The notes under the pieces were generated by a model. The model did no database searches, was not told the DNA's origin, and saw only the letters and a list, made by a program, of their open reading frames with translations. Position numbers and translations under genes: made by a program. A stretch of DNA of 64,000 nucleotides from Microbacterium sp. AB (GTDB lineage Bacteria > Actinomycetota > Actinomycetes > Actinomycetales > Microbacteriaceae), in NCBI RefSeq assembly GCF_032878875.1, contig NZ_CP118157.1, positions 1,798,001 to 1,862,000 on the forward strand. Direction: 5' to 3'. This document shows, piece after piece, positions 38,109 through 44,059 of the stretch. Every line of letters starts with the position of its first letter. The stretch's first letter is position 1.

Positions 38109-38303
38109 CGTATCAAGCGGTACTTCTACGAGTTGGAGATCGTCGCTCAGCCAGAGCGCATCTACAAGCGAGGCGCGGCGATGGCTGTTCCCGACGACCT
38201 GACCGTCCAGGTCAAGGCCTGGCACAACCTCCGATCCGGCCGGCAACCGGACGAGCTTCCAAACGCGCTACGCACGGAGATCCTGTCCCCTGACACGACG
38301 TAA
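38109..38303 (+). pseudogene. C-terminal fragment of an unknown gene, cut by the left IS remnant
   Basis: An open frame enters from the IS junction and gives RIKRYFYELEIVAQPERIYK, then GAAMAVPDDLTVQV and ends LRTEILSPDTT with TAA at 38301-38303. It has no start upstream of an internal ATG at 38181. The stop is immediately followed by a strong hairpin, as expected for a real gene end. I do not recognise the family. Its truncation implies the IS, or a deletion from it, removed the 5' part. Confidence 0.45.
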
Positions 38304-38336
38304 CCGCCCCTCCCTGCCGAAGCAGGAAGGGGCGGT
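38303..38336. terminator. Hairpin 1 of the island (bidirectional terminator)
   Basis: Arms 38303-38317 and 38322-38336, loop CGAA, 15 bp with one mismatch. It lies between the convergent fragment on the plus strand and the 110-aa gene on the minus strand. Nearly the same sequence recurs at 39141 and 39621. Confidence 0.75.
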
Positions 38337-38363
38337 GCCGTGCCGTGGGAGGAGCGAGCCTGA

Positions 38364-38696
38364 TCAGGCCGGCAAGACGGTAGGCGTCACTACTTCGGCG
38401 CGCCATTCACCTTCCGCGCGCGTAGCCGTGACCGGGAGCCCGGTGATTCCGAGTTCGACAAACGACGCATCAGGTACGAACCGAGCGAAGTAGTCTCCCG
38501 CTGCTGTGAGACAGAACAGCAACGCCTGGACATCGTCTTCGCCGTAGGCGGTGAAGGATTCATCGACGCGGCCATCGGTGTTCTGGATCGTGTACGCGAA
38601 GGCGGGGACCTCATCGTCCTCGCGAGTGATCCGCAGTTCGATCGTCCCGAAGTCGGACGACTCGAGCGACCTGGACAGGTAGGGCGTGTTCGACAT
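38364..38696 (-). CDS. Island protein of unknown function (110 aa), second gene of a pair
   Basis: A soluble acidic protein starting MSNTPYLSRSLESSDFGTIE. The segment FTAYGEDDVQALLFCLTAAG resembles the G-x-D-x-x-Q-A-L helix of small DUF6968-type proteins, but this is a weak likeness. It lacks signals for export. Its ATG is 4 bp downstream of the stop of the cysteine-patterned peptide gene, so they are co-transcribed; the hairpin at 38303 ends the unit. An immunity or partner role for the upstream peptide is possible but only inferred from the pairing. Confidence 0.6.
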   Translation of the reverse strand: MSNTPYLSRSLESSDFGTIELRITREDDEVPAFAYTIQNTDGRVDESFTAYGEDDVQALLFCLTAAGDYFARFVPDASFVELGITGLPVTATRAEGEWRAEVVTPTVLPA

Positions 38697-38700
38697 GTGC

Positions 38701-38970
38701 TCAGCTTGCCGTAGCGAGGCATCCGGCGTAGGTCACGGCGGCAGCTGCCCAGCAGACTGCACGGGCCTGCGGCAACGGGATACGGCGGCAGTTCGCTGAG
38801 AGGAGCTTGTACTCGTTGTCGCACGTCTTCTTGGTGTGCGCCGGAACGATGCGCCCCGCCTTCGCCTCCGACGCTCCGACGACCGAGACGTTGGACACGC
38901 TCGGGACGGCCGGTATGGCGCCCAGCTGAGCGCCTCCAGAGGCCAAAACATAGAACCCCCGTCTCGTCAT
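38701..38970 (-). CDS. Small cysteine-patterned peptide of the island (89 aa)
   Basis: Starts MTRRGFYVLASGG at ATG 38970 and contains four cysteines in its C-terminal half: TCDNEYKLLSANCRRIP, AVCWAAAA and YAGCLATAS. Spacing C-x11-C-x12-C-x10-C suggests two disulfides and an exported or cell-surface peptide. The N-terminus is mildly hydrophobic with a possible cleavage after ASEAKA, but it is not a classic signal peptide and no good ribosome-binding site precedes it, so the true N-terminus is uncertain. The frame is open up to 39186, but that extension would read through hairpin 2. Confidence 0.5.
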   Translation of the reverse strand: MTRRGFYVLASGGAQLGAIPAVPSVSNVSVVGASEAKAGRIVPAHTKKTCDNEYKLLSANCRRIPLPQARAVCWAAAAVTYAGCLATAS

Positions 38971-39140
38971 GTGCGTGTGGCCCGATCGCGAGTGTTGGTA
39001 CCCACGTGGAAGAGCTGGACCTCGCTCACTCTCGCATGGAGGAGAGACGCAGCGCTGTCGGCATTTCGGGGGACAAAGCCAGTCCAAGGCGAGCGGCGTT
39101 GAATCGACGTCAAGCGCGACCTCGGCCTCTGCACAACGAA

Positions 39141-39175
39141 ACCGCCCCTCCCTGCCGAAGCAATGAAGGGGCGGT
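39141..39175 (-). terminator. Hairpin 2 of the island
   Basis: The left arm (39141-39155) is identical to that of hairpin 1 and the loop CGAA is kept; the right arm has a small insertion (CAATGAAG for CAGGAAG). It lies 8 bp after the DUF2283 stop and is followed on the minus strand by TTTCGTTG. Confidence 0.72.
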
Positions 39176-39182
39176 CTCCCGG

Positions 39183-39395
39183 TCACCCGGTGAGATCTTC
39201 TGCCCGCAACAGTCGCGAGGCCTCAAGAATCTCTACTCCGATGAGGTGGCCGTCTCGGTCGAAGTCGAGGATGATTTCTCCCGTCCCGCTAGGGTTCCGG
39301 ATCTCGGCGATCTGTTGCTCGGCTTCGCCGGTTCGTGGCTCTCGGCCGATGGGGATGTAGGCCGCATCCGCTTCGGGATCATATCGGACGCTCAC
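39183..39395 (-). CDS. DUF2283 family protein
   Basis: A 70-aa protein with the DUF2283 signature: MSVRYDPEADAAYIPIG at the N-terminus and EIILDFDRDGHLIGVEILEA in the C-terminal half. Members are small, often plasmid- or island-borne and frequently paired with DUF4258-type partners; function unknown. The start is GTG 39395 inside a GTGA overlap with a signal-peptide-like mini-ORF. Hairpin 2 terminates it. Confidence 0.85.
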   Translation of the reverse strand: MSVRYDPEADAAYIPIGREPRTGEAEQQIAEIRNPSGTGEIILDFDRDGHLIGVEILEASRLLRAEDLTG

Positions 39396-39469
39396 AGGGG
39401 TGCCGGTGTAGCCAGTCCGAGCGCAAGCGCACCCACCGCGATCGCGCCTATGAACGCATGTTTCTTCAA
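39392..39469 (-). CDS. Signal-peptide-like mini-ORF overlapping DUF2283
   Basis: A 25-codon frame starting at TTG 39469: MKKHAFIGAIAVGALALG, then LATPAPL and stop. It has the form of a complete Sec signal peptide (Lys-Lys, hydrophobic core, Ala-Thr-Pro-Ala). A run of seven G lies about 6 nt upstream of the TTG and may act as ribosome-binding site. Its TGA overlaps the GTG of DUF2283. It may be a translational leader, or the remnant of a secreted protein truncated by deletion; too short to be certain it is made. Confidence 0.35.
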   Translation of the reverse strand: MKKHAFIGAIAVGALALGLATPAPL

Positions 39470-39620
39470 CTTCAACCCCCCCGATTGTTGTGGATTCGGC
39501 TGGGGAGCCCCATCAGCCGCCAGCATTCAAGCAAGATGCGCCCGTACCTTCAACCTCTATGACACGGCGCGTCGCGCGCCTTGGAACACCGGCACACGCG
39601 ACCAACCTGAACCGACGAAT
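39470..39620. other. Upstream region of the mini-ORF/DUF2283 unit, no gene seen
   Basis: About 150 bp of lower-GC sequence between the mini-ORF and hairpin 3. It should carry the promoter of the DUF2283 transcript, but I cannot point to a convincing -35/-10 pair. Confidence 0.4.
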
Positions 39621-39646
39621 CCGCCCCTCCCTGCCGCAACAGGAAG
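39621..39646 (-). terminator. Hairpin 3 of the island, right arm cut off
   Basis: The left arm CCGCCCCTCCCTG (39621-39633) matches hairpins 1 and 2, but the right arm stops after CAGGAAG at 39646, where IS256-like coding sequence begins. It marks the junction at which the IS remnant replaced the rest of the cassette. Confidence 0.6.
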
Positions 39647-40244
39647 CGACCGCGTTCATCGGCGCGGCCCCATATGAGCGCGCCGAGGACCGTGTCGCGG
39701 TCCGCAACGGGTCGCGTCCGCGGACGCTGACCACCACGGGCGGAGATCTGGATCTGCGGATCCCGAAGCTGCGACAATGGTCGTTCTTCCCTTCGCTGCT
39801 GGAACGACGCCGCAGGGGATCAGGCGTTGTTCGCGGTCGTCGGGGAGGTCGTCCGCATGCTCGAGCGCTCACACCCGCCCGTGGCCGAGATGCTCGAGGA
39901 CGCCCGCGACGAACTGTTGGCGTTCACCGCGTTCCCCGCTGCCCATTGGCAGCAGATCTGGTCGACGAACCCGCTGGAACGGCTGAACAAGGAGATCAAG
40001 CGCCGCACCGACGTCGTCGGCGCCTTCCCCAACCCCGCCGCGCTGCTGCGCCTGGCCGGACACGTCCTCATCGAGCAGCACGACGAATGGGACAGCGCCG
40101 ACCGCTGCTACTTCAGCGACGCATCCATGGCGCTGCCGAACACGACAGACGAGGAGGGCAGCATCCCCGAACTCACCGCGGCATAATCAGAAACAGCTGA
40201 CCTCGCCCGTGTCGAGAAACTCCACCACACAACGGGACGCGGCC
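39647..40244 (+). pseudogene. IS256-family transposase, internally deleted and frameshifted (right copy)
   Basis: The plus strand begins with an N-terminal transposase segment (ATAFIGAAPYERAEDRVAV, RNGSRPRTLTTTGGDLDL, PSLLERRRR), shifts frame at about 39820, continues as DQALFAVV and then jumps directly to the C-terminal block EVVRMLERSHPP through the stop at 40184-40186. About two thirds of the protein, including most of the catalytic core, is deleted. The IS end lies at about 40244. It is not the same deletion as the left copy, so these are two separate decay events of one IS type. Confidence 0.88.
39840..40244 (+). repeat. 405-bp inverted repeat, right arm
   Basis: Reverse-complement partner of 37619-38023; the encoded C-terminal residues are identical in both copies. 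Confidence 0.88.
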
Positions 40245-40348
40245 TTCCTGCCCATCGACGACCATCAGGCGTCAGTATACAAAATCCTGGTCAGACCGAA
40301 CTTACAACACCATCCGTTATCAGCCCCTAACTCCCATTTTCAGAGGGC
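40245..40348. other. AT-richer strip between the right IS remnant and attR, no gene seen
   Basis: About 104 bp, clearly richer in A/T than anything else in the window (for example AGTATACAAAATCC and CAACACCATCCGTTATC). No ORF of note. It may hold recombinase arm sites of the lost integration module or the original flank of the IS. Confidence 0.5.
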
Positions 40349-40382
40349 ACAGAACCCGGCGTACAGGCCGGCCCATTCGCCT
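40349..40382 (+). repeat. Right 34-bp direct repeat (attR-like), duplicate of the rnpB 3' end
   Basis: Exact copy of 37531-37564, an rnpB tail with no rnpB body before it. Downstream sequence continues into the native chromosome. Confidence 0.93.
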
Positions 40383-40388
40383 CGGACG

Positions 40389-40424
40389 GCGAAAGCCCCG
40401 GCTCTCGGGAGCCGGGGCTTTCGC
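40389..40424. terminator. Bidirectional terminator, probably the ancestral rnpB terminator; also serves ppgK
   Basis: A 16-bp perfect stem (40389-40404 with 40409-40424), loop TCGG, with GAAAG/CTTTC at the base so it works in both directions. It begins 6 bp after attR, where rnpB would end if the island were absent, and lies 16 bp past the ppgK stop. Confidence 0.88.
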
Positions 40425-40439
40425 GATGTCTCGAGGGTG

Positions 40440-41195
40440 TCAGGCGAGCGCGAGGGATGCCGCGCCGATGATGCCGGCGTTGTTGCGGTGCACCGCGGTG
40501 ACCATCTTGGCGCGCGTCGTGACGTAGGGCAGGAACTTCTCGGGGTTCTTCGAGACCCCGCCGCCGACGACGAGGAGGTCGGGGGAGAAGAGGAACTCCA
40601 CGTGGGCGTAGAACTTCTGAAGGCGATGCCCCCACTTCTCCCAGCTGAGCCCCTCGCGCTCACGGGCGGTCGCGGCGGCGTAGCGCTCGATCGACTCGCC
40701 CTTCCAGATGAGGTGGCCGAGCTCGGTGTTCGGGATGAGCACGCCGTCGTAGATGAACGCCGAGCCGATGCCCGTGCCGAGCGTGGTGAGGATCGTGAGG
40801 CCCTTCTGCCCCTTCGCGGCGCCGAAGCGCGCCTCGGACAGGCCCGCCGCGTCGGCGTCGTTGACGAAGTGGATGTCGCGGCCGAGGCCGTCCTCGAAGA
40901 ACCTCTCCGCCTCGAAGTCGATCCACTCGTGCGAGATGTTCGCCGCGGAGAGGGTCTTGCCGTCCTTCACGATCGCGGGGAAGCACACGCCCAGCGGGAG
41001 GCCTGCTGCGTCGGCCCCGAGCAGCTCAATCAGACGATGCGCCGTCTTCAGCACGTCCTTCGGATGGGCTCCCTGGGGAGTGTCGATCCGCACCCGGTCA
41101 CTCAGCAGGGTGCCCTCGGACAGGTCGACGATTCCGGCCTTCATACCGGTTCCGCCGATGTCGATCCCGACGGCACGATCCACAGTCTTCGCCAT
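40440..41195 (-). CDS. ppgK: Polyphosphate glucokinase (ROK family)
   Basis: Phosphorylates glucose using polyphosphate or ATP. The 251-aa protein has the N-terminal phosphate loop VGIDIGGTGMKAGIVD (residues about 9-24), the glucose-binding FVNDADAAG and the TLGTGIGSAF loop (about 140-149), and it lacks the zinc CXCGXXGC motif, as is usual for PpgK. ATG 41195 follows GAGAGGATGG. It is flanked by terminators, so it is probably monocistronic. Confidence 0.9.
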   Translation of the reverse strand: MAKTVDRAVGIDIGGTGMKAGIVDLSEGTLLSDRVRIDTPQGAHPKDVLKTAHRLIELLGADAAGLPLGVCFPAIVKDGKTLSAANISHEWIDFEAERFFEDGLGRDIHFVNDADAAGLSEARFGAAKGQKGLTILTTLGTGIGSAFIYDGVLIPNTELGHLIWKGESIERYAAATAREREGLSWEKWGHRLQKFYAHVEFLFSPDLLVVGGGVSKNPEKFLPYVTTRAKMVTAVHRNNAGIIGAASLALA

Positions 41196-41239
41196 CCTCT
41201 CAGCCTACTGGCCGCAAAAGAGGGACTCGAACACGACAA

Positions 41240-41266
41240 GACGCCGGCCTCGACGAGACCGGCGTC
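41240..41266 (-). terminator. Terminator of rbpA
   Basis: Arms GACGCCGG (41240-41247) and CCGGCGTC (41259-41266), with CTCGACGAG able to pair further inside; 13 bp beyond the rbpA stop. Confidence 0.7.
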
Positions 41267-41279
41267 CGCTGACGTGCGC

Positions 41280-41660
41280 TCAGGCGCTCTTGACCCGGGT
41301 CGGGTCCTGGCCCTCTCCGCGCCGCTCGCGGATGAAGGCGAGCCGCTCGGCGAGGAGCTCTTCGAGCTCTTCGATCGAACGGCGCTCCAGCAGCATGTCC
41401 CAGTGGGTGCGGGCGGCCTTGTCGCCCGAGTGGTCGACCTCGACGGTGCCCTTGTCGAGCTTGAGCAGGGCCTCGCCGCCGCACGTGCGGCACTCCCACG
41501 TCTCGGGAGCCTCGGCGTCGGCAGCGAACATCAAAGTCGTCTCACGGCCGCAGGACGAGCAGGCGTACGTCTGCTCCTTGCGCTCCATGAAGACGACGCC
41601 TTCTTCGCTCTGGAGACTCTGTGCTCCGAGTCGGATACCGCGAAGGCTGCGATCTGCCAT
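41280..41660 (-). CDS. rbpA: RNA polymerase-binding protein RbpA
   Basis: Actinobacteria-specific transcription activator that stabilises open complexes with the housekeeping sigma factor. The 126-aa protein begins MADRSLRGIRLGAQSLQ, has the RbpA core with CSSCGRET and CRTCGG (four zinc-binding or structural cysteines) and the C-terminal sigma-interacting helix (WDMLLERRSIEELEELLAER). ATG 41660 follows GAGGACTTCACC. A SigR-like promoter lies upstream, as known for Streptomyces rbpA. Confidence 0.95.
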   Translation of the reverse strand: MADRSLRGIRLGAQSLQSEEGVVFMERKEQTYACSSCGRETTLMFAADAEAPETWECRTCGGEALLKLDKGTVEVDHSGDKAARTHWDMLLERRSIEELEELLAERLAFIRERRGEGQDPTRVKSA

Positions 41661-41717
41661 GGTGAAGTCCTCTCGTCGGTCATTATTTGTAACGTGCCCG
41701 GCTGTGCGGATCATCCG

Positions 41718-41744
41718 AACGGTCGCGGGGAGAGGCTGTTTTCC
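41718..41744 (-). promoter_or_regulatory. SigR/SigH-type promoter of rbpA
   Basis: On the minus strand GGAAA (41740-41744), 19 bp, then GTT (41718-41720) fits the thiol-stress sigma consensus GGAA-N18/19-GTT. It is in the 94-bp gap upstream of rbpA, about 55 nt before the start codon. Confidence 0.55.
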
Positions 41745-41754
41745 CAGGCTATCT

Positions 41755-42522
41755 TCAGGCCGGTGTCTCCACCAGGGCCGCGTCGGCGCGATTGGTCACG
41801 ATGCCGTCCACACCGCGCGCGAGAAGGCGGCGCATGCGCGGCACGTCGTCGACGGTCCAGACGTGGATCTCCACACCGTGCTCGTGCGCCCAGCGGAGCA
41901 GCCGCGGGGTGAGGACGCGCACGCCGTTCTGCCGCTCGGGGATCTGCAGCGCGTCGATGCCATCGAGGAGCCGCCCCGCCCGGCGCCGCGCGCCCACCGC
42001 CGTCGAGAGCACCAGTCGTCTGATGATCGACGATCCCGCGCTCGTCGCGGGACGCGCGGGGGCCGCGGACTGGAGCGCGATGCGCCGGCGCTCGTCGGAG
42101 AAGCTCGTGAGGAGCACGCGTTCGGCGTGCTCCGAGACGATCCTGCCGGCCGGCGCCGCCGCGTCGTCGGTCTTCACGTCGATGTTGAAGCGCGTGTCGG
42201 GGAAGTCGCGGAGGACGTCTTCGAGCAGCGCGAGCCCGCCGCGGGGCGCCATGAGCTCCGCGAGCTCGTGCAGCGTCACCTCCGACACCCGTCGGGGGTC
42301 GCCCGTCACGCGCTCGAGCGTGTCATCGTGGAACAGCACGACGGCCCCGTCCGAAGTCAGACGGCAGTCCGACTCGACGTACTCCGCGCCGACGGCGTGA
42401 GCGGCCGCGATCGCCGCGACGGAGTTCTCCACGAGGCCGTCGGCCGCCATCTGCCCGGTGACGAGACCTCGGTGGGCGAGCACGCGCGGACGGCGGGCCC
42501 CGGTCAGATAGGCGTGCGTCAC
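41755..42522 (-). CDS. Glycerophosphodiester phosphodiesterase
   Basis: A 255-aa GDPD protein with LAHRGL (metal and base residues, about residue 15), ENSVAAIAAA, the YVESDCRLTSDGAVVLFHDD segment (about 48-67) and NIDVK in the barrel. No signal peptide, so it probably degrades glycerophosphodiesters in the cytoplasm. Start GTG 42522 in a GTGA overlap with the SPFH gene, making it the third gene of nfeD-SPFH-GDPD. Confidence 0.9.
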   Translation of the reverse strand: MTHAYLTGARRPRVLAHRGLVTGQMAADGLVENSVAAIAAAHAVGAEYVESDCRLTSDGAVVLFHDDTLERVTGDPRRVSEVTLHELAELMAPRGGLALLEDVLRDFPDTRFNIDVKTDDAAAPAGRIVSEHAERVLLTSFSDERRRIALQSAAPARPATSAGSSIIRRLVLSTAVGARRRAGRLLDGIDALQIPERQNGVRVLTPRLLRWAHEHGVEIHVWTVDDVPRMRRLLARGVDGIVTNRADAALVETPA

Positions 42523-43451
42523 GCCTGCGGGGGAGGGGTCGGACCCCCGAGGCCGGGGATCCGTCCGGCGAACCCGTTCGTGATCCCCTTGAGCGCCTCG
42601 GTCAGCTCGCTCGGGATGATCCACAGCTTGCTCGCCTCGCCCTCGGCGATCTTGGGAAGCGTCTGCAGGTACTGATACGCGAGGAGCTTCTCGTCCGGGT
42701 CGCCCGCATGGATGGCCCCGAAGACGGTCGTGATGGCCTGCGACTCGCCCTCGGCGCGCAGCACCTGCGCCTCCCGCTCGCCCTCGGCCTGGAGGATCGC
42801 CGCCTGGCGCGAGCCCTCGGCGACCAGGATCTGCGACTGCTTCTGGCCTTCCGCCGTGAGGATCGCGGCACGGCGGTCGCGCTCGGCGCGCATCTGCTTC
42901 TCCATCGCGTCCTGCAGCGTCGCGGGCGGATCGATCGCCTTGAGCTCGACGCGGCCGACCTTGATGCCCCACTGGCCCGTCGCCTCGTCGAGCACGGCGC
43001 TGAGCTTGCCGTTGATGACGTCTCGGCTGACGAGCGCCTCCTCGAGGTTCAGGCTGCCGACGACGTTCCGCAACGTCGTGATCGTGAGCTGCTCGACCGC
43101 GCCGAGGTAGTTCGCGATCTCGTAGACCGCCGCGCGGGGGTCGGTCACGCGGAAGTAGACGACGGTGTCCACGGCGACCGAGAGGTTGTCCTCCGTGATC
43201 ACCTGCTGGGGCGGGAACGACACGACCTGCTCGCGCAGGTCGACGTTCGTCCGGGCACGGTCGACGAACGGGACGATCAGATGCGGTCCGCCGAAGAGGG
43301 TGCGGTGGTACTTGCCCAGGCGCTCGACGATGACCGAGTCGCTCTGGGGCACGATGCGGATCGCCCGGATCAGGATCGTGACGACGAGGATGACGACGGC
43401 GGCCACGAGGATCCACGTGAGCACCGTGCCGGTGATGTTGCTGTCGTCCAT
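42519..43451 (-). CDS. SPFH/Band 7 (stomatin/QmcA-like) membrane protein
   Basis: A 310-aa protein: one N-terminal transmembrane helix (about residues 10-30), Band 7 domain with VIVERLGKYHRTLFGG and YFRVTDPRAAVYEIANY, then an Ala/Glu-rich coiled coil (MEKQMRAERDRRAAILTAEG) and a hydrophobic C-terminus. Scaffold protein of membrane microdomains. It directly follows the NfeD gene (1 bp between stop and start), the classic SPFH-NfeD pair. Confidence 0.92.
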   Translation of the reverse strand: MDDSNITGTVLTWILVAAVVILVVTILIRAIRIVPQSDSVIVERLGKYHRTLFGGPHLIVPFVDRARTNVDLREQVVSFPPQQVITEDNLSVAVDTVVYFRVTDPRAAVYEIANYLGAVEQLTITTLRNVVGSLNLEEALVSRDVINGKLSAVLDEATGQWGIKVGRVELKAIDPPATLQDAMEKQMRAERDRRAAILTAEGQKQSQILVAEGSRQAAILQAEGEREAQVLRAEGESQAITTVFGAIHAGDPDEKLLAYQYLQTLPKIAEGEASKLWIIPSELTEALKGITNGFAGRIPGLGGPTPPPQA

Positions 43452-43452
43452 G

Positions 43453-43914
43453 TCAGTTCTCCTCGGACGTGCGGGGCGCGACGACGGCGGTCGCGCCCTC
43501 GATGGATTCGACGGTGACCGGCGTCTGCGGGGCGAGCGACCGGTCCTCCCGGATGCGTGCCGACCAGGAGTCTCCGTTGACGAGCTTGACGCGCCCTGCC
43601 AGGGGCGTGACCGTCTCGGTGACGACGCCCGCCAGGCCGATGAGCGCGTCGACGTTGAACGCCTTCGGATCGGCGCTGCGGCGCAGGCGCCGCAGGAGCG
43701 GCGGCCGCACGAACAGCAGGAGCAGGGCGGCGGCCGCGGCCGCGACGATGACCTGAAGCCACAGGGGTGCGCCGACCGCCCCGGACGCGAGACCGAAGAC
43801 GCCGCCGAACCCGAGCATGAGGAACGTCAGCTCGCCCGAGACCAGTTCCACGACGAGGAAGATCGCGATGACGGCCAGCCATCCGATCCACGCGAACTGA
43901 TCGATCGTCTCCAC
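43453..43914 (-). CDS. NfeD family protein
   Basis: A 153-aa protein with two to three transmembrane helices in the first 85 residues and a C-terminal OB-fold (GLAGVVTETVTPLAGRVKL, GDSWSARIRED). The start is taken as GTG 43914 (METIDQFAWIGW) because GAGGAGG lies at good spacing; a longer frame begins 13 codons upstream. Partner of the SPFH protein next to it. Confidence 0.87.
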   Translation of the reverse strand: METIDQFAWIGWLAVIAIFLVVELVSGELTFLMLGFGGVFGLASGAVGAPLWLQVIVAAAAAALLLLFVRPPLLRRLRRSADPKAFNVDALIGLAGVVTETVTPLAGRVKLVNGDSWSARIREDRSLAPQTPVTVESIEGATAVVAPRTSEEN

Positions 43915-44059
43915 GAGGCCTCCTCGGCGCGGTTCCTGCTCGGAACCTATCACGTGCCTATGACGCCATCACGGCGATCTCCGCGAGGACCGGATTCCTC
44001 CCGGCCCACGGCCGCTTGGTAGGGTCGGACCGTCCCGTCCCCACGCTTTCGGAGTCCTC

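Larger units (their letters stand above)
37565..40348. mobile_element. About 2.8-kb genomic island integrated at the 3' end of rnpB
   Basis: The segment between the two 34-bp repeats. Its base composition is visibly lower in G+C than the flanks. It carries two truncated IS256-type transposase genes facing outward, several small minus-strand genes and three related hairpins. No integrase, recombinase or excisionase gene is found, so it is probably an immobilised remnant of a site-specifically integrated element, or a short element mobilised in trans. Removing it restores rnpB followed after a few bases by the hairpin at 40389. Confidence 0.88.

Noticed and set aside
38701..39186. 161-aa extended version of the cysteine-patterned peptide
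   Set aside because: The N-terminal extension would read through hairpin 2 (39141-39175) and its composition is not protein-like; the internal ATG at 38970 is preferred.
38303..39646. Island hairpins as integron attC recombination sites
   Set aside because: The hairpins follow small genes like attC sites do, but no RYYYAAC/GTTRRRY core pairs or extrahelical bases are visible and no integron integrase is present; simple terminators explain them better.
39006..39677. 223-aa plus-strand frame inside the island
   Set aside because: It runs through hairpin 2, antisense DUF2283 and the mini-ORF, and has no start context or recognisable domain.
37619..40244. Functional composite transposon bounded by the two IS256 copies
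   Set aside because: Both transposase genes are broken and the flanks carry no target-site duplication; the 34-bp rnpB repeats outside explain the insertion better.
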